A DNA stretch of 64,000 nucleotides from Dentipellis sp. KUC8613 (GCA_002286715.1 NSJX01000004.1:322253-386252), one strand, 5' to 3'; counted from the stretch's first letter, positions 23,503 through 35,678 are shown. Made by a program: numbers and translations. The notes: generated from the sequence alone by a model not told the origin.

Positions 23503-24879
23503 TCAGTTGGCCGGGGTGCCCCAGAGATCCACGCCTCCGTCAATGTTGAGGAAGCTCATGAGCTCCAGATCGTTGGGCTCAGCGGGCGCGCTCTGCCACG
23601 CGCTCATGTCGAGCTGAGGGGCCGTGGGGTCCAGGGGCGACCAGAGACTAGACGTCGAAGCGACCTCCGACCCGAACGGGGCAGACGGAAGCTGAAGTCG
23701 GGTTGAGCTAACGCTGACCGGGCTTGGCCATACATAAGACGTGGGGTAGCTGTTGGGGTAGTAGGTGACGGGAGGGGGAGGAGGGCTGTCGGACGGCAAG
23801 TGGTTCCTGAAAGCCGACGGCGTCGCAAGGGACAAAGGCGGGGCAACCGGAGCTTGGAGTGATGCCATGGGAGGCGACTCAGGGACAGGAGGATACATCG
23901 ACTGGGACTGCGGAAGGCATGAGCGTCGAGCTATAGACGAGAGCGCGCCTGAAACTCACCGACTGAAGTCGAAGCTGGCCGTTAGACGAAGGATGCGAGT
24001 CGACGAATTTGGGGGCGGGAGCCAGCAGAGGGCTCCGGAATGGCGGGGCGTCCACCTCCTCCCTCGCCTTCGGGGACGGAACCTGCTGAGAGCCAGAGGG
24101 CTCTCCTTCCGTTGGTCCAAATTGCTGGTCCAGCTCAAGATCGAGCCTTTCCACCTGGGCAAGGAGTTCGGCGCCCTTGATATCCTCTCTGAAAAAGTGC
24201 GCGATGCACTGAGCGCGGATCTTGTCCTTGACGCCGTTCCTCTTTGTGACGCGCTTGTGCTTCTCGCGCTGGCGACTGGGAGAGAAGCGGTACCCGGGAT
24301 AACGCGCCTCGTGTATTCTCTTCTCCTCTTCAGCCTTCTTCTTGTACACATCGCGTTCTTCGGCGCTAAGCAGCTTCCAGGTGTTGGCGGCGATGCGGCT
24401 CACATGGCGGTGGTCGCGTTCGATGTCCTTAAGTTCCTTCTGCTTCTCGAGGAAGTCGGAGCGGAAGATGATGAAGGCATTCGGAGGACGAGGGATGTGG
24501 TTGGGGCCCTTGCGGGAGACACGCTTGGAGGCGAAGTTCGAGATCGGAAGGTCAGAGATGTCCTGCTGAGGAGAGGACGACGAGTTGCTGTCGGACGGTG
24601 TGGCAGGGGAGGGAGAGTCGCCGAAGTGCTCGGGTAGCGCCCCAGGCAGACCTAAGGCGCCAGGCACTTGCCCGAGAGGCGGCAGGATGTCATCGAAGAT
24701 GTATGCCTCGGGTGGTGGTGGGCCACGCGACAGCTGGGACGCGTCGAGCGCATAGGCGGCGTCATCTAGACAAAGAAGGGAGAGACTGAGTATGCGAAGG
24801 ACAAAGAGGGTATGTGATCATGCTCACTGAAGCCTATGGCACGGTTTGATGCAGGAGAACGTGTCCTTTGGCAAGGCAT
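23503..24879 (-). CDS. HMG-box transcription factor
   Basis: Sequence-specific HMG box of the fungal MAT/Ste11/Prf1 type: IPRPPNAFIIFRSDF, HVSRIAANTWKLLS, ERDVYKKKAEEEKRIHEAR and YPGYRFSP, around 24,280-24,500. Upstream is a short acidic/Pro segment (YIFDDILPPLG); downstream is a basic patch (KHKRVTKRNGVKDK) and a long Pro/Ser-rich C-terminal region ending LWGTPAN with acidic residues, plausible as an activation domain. Three or four exons: a first exon that starts MPCQRTRSPASN at 24879 and joins by an intron (about 24,767-24,828) to the acidic segment, the main exon, and the last exon 23503 to about 23,905. Proteins of this kind control mating and fruiting in basidiomycetes, but the sequence does not tell which process. 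Confidence 0.88.
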
Positions 24880-26090
24880 AATGCAACGGGGAGCGCGATA
24901 GTGCCGGATATCGCCATCCCGAACCTACCTTTATAGCTGCGAATGGCATCCTGGCGGCGCTGTTGCGTCCAGCGAGCGGGGCAGTTGTGGGAGGGTAGCC
25001 CTTTGCTATAATCACCTCGACGTCGGGGTGCCAGGAGAATGTACTTATTAGGAAGGTGCCCTCGCTGAGGGTCACTCTGTGAAACGAGTGAAATCACCCA
25101 TGCCGAGCACCGGCAAAGGCCCTGTCCAATCAAATAAGGCTAGGCGGCCAGGGCCAGAGTCCGCACGGCGCAAGAGCACGCGCCCACAGTGTCGGCAAAT
25201 GCCCGGGTGGCTCGGTACCCTCGTGTGGAAACAGAACGAATGCGTCAGCAGAAGCGATTCCTCGGACCGGTGTATCATTTGAAAGTCCCTGTAAAGCCCA
25301 AATAAGGATGCAAGAGACCATGCTACGCACCTTCCTGAGTATGTAGAACAGTGGCATTGTCTGCTGAGAAACCTGCACTGAGACATTGCGCTGCTCGGCG
25401 GGACTCTGCGGTACGAGCGCTCCTGTGAAATCGATCCGGCTGCAGCTTTCCTAGGATTCTTCTGCAGCTCTGCGAAGCTATCGATGAGATACTGTTGGGC
25501 TGACTGCCAATTGCGATATGCGGGGTTGCATACTCTTGACAGGTCTCCTGATTGCACGTGTAAGCGATAGACTCTGATACGGCCTCGTCGAGAAGGTGAG
25601 GCAGCGTGCTCTCGGTCCACCGCACAAGATAGAGTCATTCAAGATGACATAGTCCTGGGACAATTAGCAGGCAGACGCTCGCGCGCTGTACCAACAGAAG
25701 GTCGGGCAAGAATCTCACCGTTCAGCAATGCTAGCGGGCGCCTTACGCAAGTGAGCTGCATATTCAAGATGGAGAAATTGAAGGTGAGGATGATGCTGTC
25801 GAGAAGGCATCCTGTGGCTCAGATTGTCTGTGTCATGGTTCACTCATTCTAAGTTCCATTCGAGCAAGTTCGAAACGGAACTTTCTCAGCTTTGTGGGTC
25901 CACCCGTTTTGTATGGCTTTGTTTGGTTTGAGCACGTGACCGCGACGCGTACAAAATGGGCGCGCGCCGCGAGTCGCCTGCGAGCGCCTTTTTGCTGTGC
26001 ACCACGTAGCAACAACGAGCACCAGTTTTCTGCGGCGAGCCTCTACCTTTTCTCATCCGTTGCATCAAGCATCTTTTATTGCCCAACACA
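24880..26090. other. 1.2 kb region between HMG-box and PARP genes
   Basis: Divergent upstream region of the HMG-box and PARP genes. Part of it (25072-25810, minus strand) may be a gene and is listed separately. No repeats or RNA genes were recognised. Confidence 0.4.
25072..25810 (-). CDS. Doubtful hypothetical protein
   Basis: A possible first exon starts at the ATG at 25808-25810 (MPSRQHHPHLQFLHLEYAAH) and runs to a good donor (GTGAGA) near 25,718. Downstream frames contain LPHLLDEAVSESIAYTCNQ or, in another phase, NWQSAQQYLIDSFAELQKN and a C-terminal IFRHCGR-like CRHCGR string. I could not assemble a single clean frame and know no related family. It may be a real small gene, a decayed one, or leader sequence of the HMG-box gene. 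Confidence 0.2.
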
Positions 26091-28929
26091 ATGCCCCCTC
26101 GCAAGAAGCCTGCCTCAACTGCATCAAGCAAGCCGCCCTCAAGAGCGAGCGCTAGGACTCAGAGCAAAGCGCCCGTCTCCGCTGGACAGAAGCGCGGACA
26201 CTCTGACTCTGAAGAAGAGACTGATAAGAAACCTCGTTCGAAGAAAGCTAAGGCTGCTGCCAGCAAGGATGAAGATGCGGAAGATGTCAAGGATGTGGAA
26301 GACACGAAGAAGATGGTGAATTCAGCCATCATCAGTCGCGCTGAGCTGTGCTTACAGCGAGTAGGTCACGGTGGTCAAAAGAGGTGCCGCCCCCGTCGAT
26401 CCGGGCTCCCCTTATGTCGGTAAGCATCTGAGGACCGCGGCCCTCCCCTACCGGCATTGACTGTGAGACGACCTGTCAAGATACGCATCAAGTATACGCT
26501 AGCGATGGCGAAGTCTGGGATGCCATGCTCAATCAGACCGACATCGGCAAGAATGCGAACAAGTAGACATACGACCTTCAACCATCTGATATCTGTCTGA
26601 CGTTGATCTTAGATTCTACGTAATCCAACTCCTGCATCCCATAGGCAATAATTCCTCTTCTATCCTGTTCACACGATGGGGTCGAGTTGGCGAGACAGGT
26701 CAGAAGCAAGTCAAGGGACCGTTTCCCGCCGTCCAAGCTATCGCGATGTTCAAAAAGCAGTTCAAGGACAAGACATCGAGCACCTGGGAGCAGAGAAAGA
26801 CTATGGTCGCAAAGAAAGGTGATGTCTCGACGTAAATTGCTAGCCCCGGCACCTGTGCCTCTTACCTGTTCATTCTATCAGGAAAGTACACCTGGCTCGG
26901 TAAGGTCTAAAGTACAAGGCCTCGGGCGTGTCGCTAAGCCTCGTTGCAGAGCGTTCATTTGAAGAGGACAAGGAATCTGAAGAGAAGAAGGCCGGTCCCT
27001 CGAAGGAAGTGAAAGAAGAAGAGCCTATCCCCGAGTCGACGCTCGCGTTTGAGATACAGGAACTTTGCAGGCTGATCTTCTCAACTAGGTGAGCCGCGTT
27101 CTTATTATCTTCCTTCTCACATTGCTGAATGATACACCTAGCCTCATTGAAGCTCATCTTTCATCGATGAACTATGACGCGAATAAATTGCCGCTCGGTA
27201 TAACTTGTACAAAGTCCATCGTGATCAATATCTGACCGCGTTTACTTCAGGCAAACTTGCGAAGTCTACGATCCTGAATGGATTTGCTGCCTTGAAGGTT
27301 TGTGCTCAAGGACATGCGTCAGTTACTACATGTCAACTTACCGTCTCTGCTAGTCACTGTCCGAAGTCATCAGCGATCCAAACTCTGATACTGCGAAGCA
27401 GCTAGGTGGTCTCGCCAATGCTTGCGTGGAACTCACTGGGAGATATTACTCGTTTGTCTCCCAACCGTCAAATATCACATTCGTGACTGACGGCACTTGT
27501 ACAGTATCATTCCGCACGTGTTTGGCAGGAACAGGCCAATCGTGATCAACGACATGACTATTCTCAAGAAAGAGCTCGAGTTGGTTGACGCCCTCGGCGA
27601 CATGGTGCGTTCACTCTTTGCTCACATGTGCGCAGTTCAATGACGATCCTCTTCACAGGAAATTGCCCAGAAATTGATCCAGACCAGCGTCATGACCGAC
27701 ACAGCCGGAAAGCCTATTAATCCCATGGACGCTCACTTCCGCTCCTTGCAGCTCTCCACCATGGACCCCATTAGGCCCGACAGCAAAGAATTCCAGAGCC
27801 TTGTCGCGTACGCAACTGATACCCACGGGTCCACGCACAATTATTACAGTATCAATATCAAACATGCGTTCCGGGTCGAGAGGTAAACTATATTTGACGC
27901 TACGTCATTGTACCAAGCTCATGTCCCAATAGAGCAGAAGAAACTCAGAGATGGATTGCGGCCGGACACGACAAGCTTGAAGGTGGACGTCGCATGCTCC
28001 TATGGCACGGGTCCCGTTCTACCAATTTCGCGGGTAGGAACATTCGTGCATCGTAGTGACGTATACTGACCATAGCATCGGCAGGTATCCTTCGTCAGGG
28101 TCTTCGCATAGCGCCGCCTGAAGGTACGTATCAATTCGAGCTTGCTTGGACATCAATCGCTGACACGCTTTTGCAGCTCCCGTCACTGGCAAGTTTGCTT
28201 GACACAGCTATATATAAATTCATATTTGACCACCTTCTAGGCTATATGTTCGGCAAAGGAGTATATTTCGCAGATGTAAGATACTTCACATGTAGGGGGT
28301 TCAACTAATGCTTACTGCGTCTTCCTACAGATGGTATCCAAGGTATATCCTAGATCCCCTGAGCAGCCCTGAAGATGCTAACAATTTATCCCAAGTCTGC
28401 CAATTACTGTTACACTAAGTGAGTGACCGTCATCTCGTCTTCGCCCATAATTCAACATCGGTTTCAAATAGCTTGAGTCATGGTCTGGGTCTATTGCTCC
28501 TCTGTGAAGTTGCCGCCCAGCCTTTCTTCGAGCAATGCGACGCAAACTACAACGCCGCCGAAGAGTGCAAAACTGCTGGCAAAATGTAAGTTCGCAGTCT
28601 ACCTTCCTGGCCTTGCAGGCGTTCAACATTCTACAGGGCGACCAAGGGTCTTGGCCGATGGCAGCCCACCAAATGGCAAGATGCTGCAGTTGCTCTCGAC
28701 AATGCTGCATTGGAAGGATGCGTCATGCCCGATGGCCCTGCCCGTGACTTAACCCCAGCTACGCCTACTCCTGGCATGAGGTACCCTAGCTTGCTCTACA
28801 ACGAGGCGCGTAATCTTTTTTTTTTCTCGCTTCTAATCCCCTGATCCCTTCCCTCTGCAGTATATCGTCTATGACCCTGCGCAGATCCGCGTTCGCTATC
28901 TGTTACTGTTCAAGATGAACAACCACTAG
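26091..28929 (+). CDS. Poly(ADP-ribose) polymerase, PARP2-like (WGR + catalytic domain)
   Basis: Nuclear enzyme that transfers ADP-ribose from NAD+ at DNA breaks. A basic N-terminus (MPPRKKPASTASSK...KKPRSKKAKA) is followed by a WGR domain (FYVIQLLHP, LFTRWGRVGETGQ). Next is the helical regulatory domain (ESTLAFEIQELCRLIF, LPLGKLAKSTI) and then the ART fold with all three H-Y-E residues: His in LLWHGSRSTNF, Tyr in GKGVYFADM and Glu in LLYNEYIVYDP. The glutamate shows that it can make polymers. No BRCT domain or zinc fingers were found. About 15 short exons; stop TAG at 28927-28929 after LLLFKMNNH. The start is the only ATG before the lysine-rich N-terminus. Confidence 0.94.
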
Positions 28930-29401
28930 GCGGCACACTTCGAAGTCAACAACGCCCCAAAGTATTGAATCAAATATATATCCTGCCCGATTTCATCAAG
29001 ACCTCTCTCTGCTCTGCTTCATCTTCGCCCCGCTGTCTCTGTTTTGTGTACGACCTTAAGCGCATGTAGTTCGCTGATCTCGCCCATGTATTCAGCACGC
29101 TTCTCGACCTGAGTCGCGGCGTTTATTCTGCGAGTGTAATTAGCAGTGATCCTGCATGGACTAATAACAATAACATCTCTTTGTCTATTTATCGCACCAA
29201 GCGGTCGAATTTTCCCATTCCATGTACGAGAACCCAGGTCGCAGTAGTTTTCGCAAAGGAAGTGAGCGAACGTACATTGTCCAAAATGGCAATTCTTGCC
29301 GGATCGGGCACGAAGTGGCTGCAGGCAGCCCCGGGCCGTACGCTAATCCCAGCTGCGTGCAACACACTACCAGCACCCCACCCGTCCCCACCCTCCCCAC
29401 A
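28930..29401. other. Spacer between PARP and MFAP1 genes
   Basis: A 472-bp region; PARP 3' UTR and MFAP1 promoter. Nothing specific recognised. Confidence 0.4.
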
Positions 29402-31345
29402 ATGTCGAGCGCGCCACGAAAGCAAGCGCCGCGGCCCGCGAAGCCAGTCGGGCGGTACTGGAAGGGCAAGGCGCCCAAAGGTGCCGAAGAGCAGCTGTCC
29501 TCGGATGAGGAGGACGAGGAGATGCAGCTGCCGGAGGAGGAGGGGGACGTGCAGGTCGGCGGGGAGCAGGAGTTTCTCGGGATGGGTGGGGATGAGGAGG
29601 ATGAGGATGCGGAGGCTGCGCCGAAGGCGAAGGTGGGGAAGATGAGTGTTGCATTGAGGGATGTGAATATCTCGAAGGAGGGACGGGTGACTGTTGCGGG
29701 GAAGGAAGAGGTTGGGAGGACGGAGTTGGAGGAAGAGGAAGGTGCGTGGTCTTTCTCTGGCTCACGAGCAGGTGCGTATTCAGACGCATGCTGCTTAAAT
29801 AGAGACTTCGGAGGAAGAGTCGGAGGCGGAGGCGAAACCTAAGGTTCCTGGACAGGCTGGAGAGGAGGAATCGGAGGAAGAGGTGCGTTGTCATTTGGTC
29901 GGGAATATGTCACCCCGTCAGAAACTGATTATACTACAGTCTAGCGAATATGAGACAGACTCAGAAGAGGAGAAACCTAAGCTTCAATTCAGGCCAGTCT
30001 TCGTACCGAAGTGCGTCTGCCATATCTTTCGTGCATCTGCCCTATAACTCATGTACCGTCAGACGAGGCCGTGTCACGGTAGCCGAGCGGGAAGCAATGG
30101 CTGAGGATACTGAGGAGGCACTAAAGAAGAAAGAAGCGGAGGCAGAGGAACGGCGAAAGCAGTCTCATGACATGGTTGCAGACAGCATTCGTCGAGAACT
30201 TGCGGAGAGTACGTGAGCTCATTATCCCGCATGTTCACATGGCTTATTCTTGCCCTGCAGAGGAGAAAGAGGATGAGGCGCCTGAAATTGACGATACCGA
30301 CGGTCTGGATCCTGCCGCCGAATTCGAAGCATGGCGACTCCGTGAGCTCGCACGAATCAAGCGGGACAAAGAGGCAGAGGTCGCGCGCGAGCAAGAACGG
30401 GAGGAGATTGAGAGACGACGTGCGTTGCCTGAAGAGCAGCGATTGAAGGAGGATTTAGAGCATGCGAAGAAACTGCGGGATGAGAAGCCCAAAGGGCAGC
30501 AGAAATTCTTGCAGAAATATTGGCATAAAGGTGCATTCCACCAGGTACGATTGCACTTCACACACATCATCGCAATACCTCAAGACGCCCTCTAACGTAA
30601 TTACAGGACGAGGAGATCCTCAAAAGACACGACTTTACAGAGGCTACCGAATCAACTATCGATGTCTCTGTGCTTCCCCAAGTCATGCAAGTCAAGAACT
30701 TTGGCAAGCGTGGACGAACGAAGTACACGCACTTACTCGACCAGGATACGACAGTAGCGAGTGGTGGTTTTGGTGGCACTGGTTCTATCAAATCTGTTGG
30801 GAAAGGCACGGATGGCGGAGGTTGCTTCCTCTGCGGTGGTCCACATCTCAAGAAAGGTACGAAGGTCTTCTCAGATTCAGTAGAAACTGTGGCTTATTTT
30901 TATTTTGCCAGACTGCCCACAGAACACAGGCACGCCACTAGGCCGACCTGGCACAGGCGCCAACGCAGCACCTACAGGGCCGCGCAACGATTCGAAAGGC
31001 TCATGGCGCGATCGGGACGATGGCTACGCACCACGCGATCGCGAACGTGGTGGGTATGACCGAGATCGTCCAAGAGACCGCAGTCGCGAACACGACCGCC
31101 GAGACGACCGTTATGGCCGGGATCGGGGGTACGATGATCGACGAGGAGGGGGCAGAGACAGGGATGATGACGGCCGCGACTCGAGGAGGACCGACAGGTA
31201 CGACGGGCGGGAGAGGGAGAGGGAGCGGTCGCCGCGGCGGGATCGCTGGCGGGACGACGACGATAGGAGATGGCGGGAGAGGCGACGATCGCGGTCGAGG
31301 AGTGCCGGGCACGAGCGGGACGAGAAGCGGAGGCGGGTGGACTGA
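29402..31345 (+). CDS. MFAP1-like spliceosomal protein with CCHC knuckle and RD/RS tail
   Basis: Component of the Prp38-associated part of the spliceosomal B complex. The N-terminus starts [15 protein letters not shown], with GRYWKGKAP and very acidic stretches ([10 protein letters not shown]). The middle is the charged MFAP1 helix ([39 protein letters not shown]). The most diagnostic part is [20 protein letters not shown] followed by HLLDQDTT. Unlike animal MFAP1, which ends shortly after, this protein goes on with a zinc knuckle ([14 protein letters not shown]) and about 130 residues of RD/RS/RG-rich sequence to the stop at 31343-31345. About eight exons with short introns. Start: the ATG before SSAPRK; upstream in-frame sequence lacks an ATG. 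Confidence 0.93.
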
Positions 31346-32232
31346 GCGGTGCAGGATCTGTATTTGTTTGCTCTTTTTGCGTTATTCTATCTTTCGCTCG
31401 CGGGCGCTCTGCGCATTCTACTTGTCGACACTTGTTGTGTCAGTGCGTGAAGGTGTGTGGTCATTCCGCAGCCCTCGATTTGGCGAGGGCTCCGTGTACA
31501 CGCCGTGTACACTGTGTGTACTTGTGATTTCCGTTGGTCCACCTTATTCCATGTCCGCCTAGCCTCGGGGATCCCCAGCAACCCTTCGCTTGTAAAATTG
31601 CTGTTGGTCCGTTCCGAGTCGGGGTGTCGGGGCAAGTCTCCAAGAGGCAAGTATGATGGCCATCGGTTCGTGATGGAAGCTTGCAGACCCTTGGCAATTG
31701 ACGAGCAGGTGTCGAACCTGCCAGTAGATCAGAGCGACATGGTTACCTACCCACACCCACGCCGACCACGGCGGGTCCCAGGGCTTGTCCTTCGAGTCGT
31801 CCGCCAGGTACTGCTGCCGAGGTGCGTACGATCCAATCATCGCGGGCGTATGTATCACGGTGCGCCGGCGTACTAAACGCGACCATCCGTGGGTTGTCGA
31901 TATAAGCCATCCCTGACAGTCCGAGTCAAATTCTGTACCACGCCTCGACCTGCTTCTCGCTTTTTGCTTTTCGCCGTGCCGTGTCCAAGTGCCTCCTGCG
32001 AGCTCGAGCCCGCAGTACCAGTCCAGTCTCGACCACACCGTCGGGCCGTCGCGCGCAGCGCGAGCCTTCATCATCACCGGCTGAGTCTCTGCCCACATCG
32101 ACTCCGGAAGTCACACCACATTAATCATCTACTCGCCTCGACACGCACCATTCCTTTCAAAGCCACGACTGGCACGAGTTCTCGTCTTCAATTCGACAGA
32201 AAACCCACCAGCAAGAGCAAGAAGTTTTCGCA
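31346..32232. other. Spacer with MFAP1 3' side and next promoter
   Basis: An 887-bp region. It contains a perfect hairpin (31471-31490) followed by three GTGTAC units. The second half is pyrimidine-rich towards the next ATG. A 179-codon minus-strand frame (31559-32098) has no family features. Confidence 0.45.
31471..31490. repeat. 7-bp inverted repeat with 6-nt loop
   Basis: GCCCTCG at 31471-31477 and CGAGGGC at 31484-31490 pair perfectly around ATTTGG, 126 bp after the MFAP1 stop codon. It could be a 3' UTR stem-loop of the MFAP1 mRNA. Confidence 0.6.
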
Positions 32233-34344
32233 ATGTCGCCGCCGTCAGGCTCACGGTCGCGCCCCAACCCCAAACGCGTCGTCAAGGTCGCGGTCATCGG
32301 CAGCGGCCTCGCAGGGCTGACCACCGCGTACCTGCTCTCGCAGCTGAAGTCGCGCCCGGGCGTGCACTTCGACAACGAGGATGTGGAGTTCGAGGTGCAT
32401 CTGTTCGAGAAGGTGCGTACTGTGATAGAGCTGTAAATTGATATCGTCGGAACTCACTGGGATGGCTATTTATGTGTTAACGTTAACGTTGTGCTCGTGC
32501 GCGCCAATATCTGACACTGCAATGTTCTCTTGTCATTATGTCCGTTACCCCCGTACGCGTCTATGCCGTGTGCTGCGCGGCCTGGACCTGTATGGGCGTT
32601 TGTGCGGGATGTAGGCGACCGCGCTTGGAATGGATTCGCACTCTGTGTCCATCACGCCCCCAGGGTATTCTGGTGAATGGAGAGTCGACGTGCCTATGCG
32701 TTCGTTCCAAGGAGGTGCGCCCATACATTCCTCACTGCAGGAACCACACCGCTGACTCTGTTACCTTGTTCGCAGGTTACTATACCCAACTAATTGCGCT
32801 ATACAAGCACCTCGGCGTCTCCTTCCGCGAAGCCGATTTCTCCTACTCATTCAGCTACCTCCCATCTACCCCCACACTCACACCATCTACACCCCATGAA
32901 AAGTCTTCACCTCCGCCGACACTGCGCTTATTCCCCAGCATGATCTACGGCGGCGCCTCCGGGCGCGCCGGCGTGCACATCCCCACCGCGCTGCGCCATA
33001 CATCATTCTCCCTCCACCCCACCCGCCTGCTCGCGCACCTGCTCTTCCTCGCAGCCTTCGCGCTCTCGACGCTCGTGCTACTCTACAACTACCTGCGCCT
33101 GCTGCTCTTCTCCACGCCGCTGCTGCGCCCGCGCAACATCGCAGAGCTCAGCTGGGAGGAGTGGGCCGCGCGCATGACGCCCCGGGGCGTACTGTCGCGA
33201 TGGCTCGCGCTCGACAGGCGGTGGGAGCAGTTCGCGGAGAACGTGTGCATCCCGCTGTTCTCTGCCGTCTGCACGGCCGCGCGCGAGGACGTCCTCGCGC
33301 ACCCCGCGGAGGAATTCCTCGGTACGCACCCTCACCCTCGCCCACTCTCCACACACGCAGACTGACACCCGCCCCGGCATGACAGACTTCATCTACCTCA
33401 CCTTCCTGACACACCACTACGTCGTCTCGCACGGCGTGCGCGACGTCGTCGCGCGCCTCACCGCCTCGCTCCCGTCCTCGCAGATCCACCTCGGCGCGCC
33501 CACCACCGCGCTCCTCCCGTCGCCCGCCTCGCCCGGGCACGCCGCGGTCGTCTGCACGCCCGCGCCGGGCGCCGAGCCCGTGGCTTATGACGGCTTCGCG
33601 CACGTCGTGTTCGCGACGCAGGCGAACCACGCCGCGCCGCTGGTAGAGCGGTACGCGCGTGCACTCGGTGCGCAGGCGGAGGCGAAGGCGGCTGCAGCGC
33701 TCGGGCGGTGTCTGGCCCGGTTCGAGTACAGGCGCACGGTCGTCGTGAACCATACCGATCCTGCGTTTCTGCCCGTCGAGCCTGCAGACCAGCAGGACCT
33801 CAACCTCGTCACCATTACCGGCAGCCAGACATCCGAGTCCGAGAAGAAGACGGTGTCCGAGAAGACAGACGCGAAGGCGCTGACGCTCACAGTGCCCGCG
33901 TCGTACACGATGACGACGCACCGGCTCCCGCGCCCGCCTACCGTCGCGCGCGCCGCGCCGGCGGTGTTCCAGACGACGAACCCGGTGGTCGCGCCGCGCG
34001 CGGGGAGCGTGCTGTCCGTTGCGCGGCTGGAGCGCGCGCTGTTGACGCGGGAGGGGAAGGAGGCGGTCGGGATGCTTGTGGCGAATGAGGGCGAGGCGGG
34101 GTGGAGGGGCGTTGTGAGGCGGTGGGTTGGGTTGGGGGGCGGGGAGGATGGGGCGGGGGTGGGTGTGTTGCAGGGGAAGGCGAGGAGGGAGATGGGGAAG
34201 GATGCGGTGGGGCTGTGGGTTGTGGGGTCGTATGCGCAGCGCGGGATTCCGCTGTTGGAGGGGTGTGTGGCGGGTGCGCGGGAGGTGGTGGAATGTGGGA
34301 TTTTGAAGAGCGAGGGGGGTCGGGTGAGCGGTGCGCCTTGGTGA
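32233..34344 (+). CDS. FAD/NAD(P)-binding amine-oxidase-like membrane protein
   Basis: A Rossmann dinucleotide-binding motif is at the N-terminus (VAVIGSGLAGLTTAYLLS). It is followed by FEVHLFEK, the acidic end of the second strand, and DSHSVSITPPGYSGEWRVDV in exon 2 near 32,630. This order fits the predicted NAD/FAD-binding proteins related to flavin amine oxidases. Unusual for the group is a transmembrane stretch in the middle (LLFLAAFALSTLVLLYNYLRLL, about 33,035-33,110), so it is probably membrane-bound. The C-terminal part has a second FAD-contact-like string (LWVVGSYAQRGIPLLEGCV). Four exons; introns near 32,413-32,610, 32,715-32,775 and 33,321-33,384. The substrate is unknown. Start: the ATG at 32233. 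Confidence 0.8.
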
Positions 34345-34659
34345 ATGTGTAGGCGCGCGTCTGCTGGTAGCGCGTGCTCGCTGCTTGCCATTTACTGACA
34401 CGAGGGGGCGGCTGAGATGAATGTTGTACTGACGGTTCGTGGATGGCAAGGATGGGTAGTCGTATATACATACTCGCTAATGTAGCTTTGAATACCCCTC
34501 TGAAGTACTTACCTGCTCATATATAGAATCCACATACGACTCAAAAAGTCAGATTCAGATCAAGGTGCGATTGCGCCAAGGCGGATCATGTGCTGGCTAT
34601 TAGAGATATGCAGGGAATGAGTCGAGTCTAGGAATACAGAACGTGATGGTCGTGGATCA
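34345..34659. other. Convergent 3' region
   Basis: A 315-bp region between the convergent FAD-protein and UMP1 genes; both 3' UTRs, AT-richer. No gene. Confidence 0.4.
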
Positions 34660-35300
34660 TCACATGCGCAGCTTCTTCTCCATTTGCGTGTGGATGCTCG
34701 TGTTGCCCCCCTCAATGTCAACCGCTATGAGGAGAGCGTATGTCAGAATCATAAAAAGAGGACGAAGAGGAAGGACATGGTACGCACTACCCATGAAATC
34801 TGGCAGTTCGAGGAGCTCATCCCGGCCCATGAGAACGTCGAGGTGGATGTTGGACTGGTGCATGCCAGGGATATGCGGGCTCTGTAGAAGCCGTCAGAGC
34901 AAGTGCGTTGTGCTTTCATTTGGCACGTACGTGAGAGACAAGCTTGCGCTCCATGAGGAGCTTCATGGGCATGGACACACCAACGGTGTCGCGGAGCATG
35001 TTGAGCTTTATGTTGTCCTGCGTCTCATCCCACTGTCCAGGTAAGATCAGTTGACCGTATTGACGCGTATCAGTAAACGACAGACCTTCTCTAGTCTGTT
35101 TCGCAGTGCGCTGGTGGTGGTGATCTCAGCGGCGAGGTTACGCGGCCCGTATTGCAGGGTGTCATGAAGGCCGAACGAGTTGGCGGTGTCCTTTACGGTT
35201 GCGATTTTCTCGCCACTGCCGGGAACGATCTGATATTTGGAGTCCTGCAAAAACATGAGTGAGCTGCGAAGAGAGAGAACGCGTGTGGACGTACCATGGT
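34660..35300 (-). CDS. UMP1: Proteasome maturation factor Ump1/POMP
   Basis: Chaperone of 20S proteasome assembly that is enclosed and degraded in the new particle. Conserved parts are SFGLHDTLQYGPRNLAAEI, WDETQDNIKLNMLRDT, MPMKLLMERKLV, QSNIHLDVLMGRDELLELPD and the basic end HTQMEKKLRM. The proposed first coding exon contributes only the ATG at 35298-35300, followed directly by a GTACGT donor; the next exon begins DSKYQIVPG. An in-frame ATG at 35384 would add 28 residues (MASPEILPSA) and cannot be excluded. Stop TGA at 34660-34662. Length (about 140 residues with the short start) fits the family. Confidence 0.9.
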
Positions 35301-35678
35301 GGATGAGAGAGGAGAGATGAGACGCGCGTCGGACGGACAAGCGCTGGAGGCAGTGGCGGATGGAAGGATCTCGGGAGATGCCATTAGACTAGCTCTCGTG
35401 CGACTGCTCTCGTGCTCTGCTCTCTCCCAGCCCCAGTTTCCCCGCACAAACCTTCCTCTGTCTCGGCCGTTCAGCCTTTTACTTCCCCCGCATCACTGCG
35501 CACGCTCAAAACCTTCCCCTGTCGTCCCCCCGCACCGTCCCCTCTGCCCTTACCAGCGACAACCACATAGTGATCGCCTCCAGTGACGACATACTACCCC
35601 ATCTTCCAGCCTCAGTCGTCTCGCACGCAGTCAAGTCCATCAAACTCGCCAGCGACCAACCTCGCCATCACCGTAGCC
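35301..35678. promoter_or_regulatory. Divergent promoter region UMP1/GID1
   Basis: 378 bp shared by two genes of protein degradation transcribed in opposite directions. The half next to GID1 is pyrimidine-rich. No proteasome control element was recognised by eye. Confidence 0.35.

Noticed and set aside
31559..32098. Minus-strand open frame of 179 codons
   Set aside because: No motif; overlaps the expected promoter of the FAD gene.
33148..34449. Minus-strand open frame of 433 codons antisense to the FAD protein
   Set aside because: His/Arg/Pro-rich with no recognisable domain; the sense strand is supported by family motifs.
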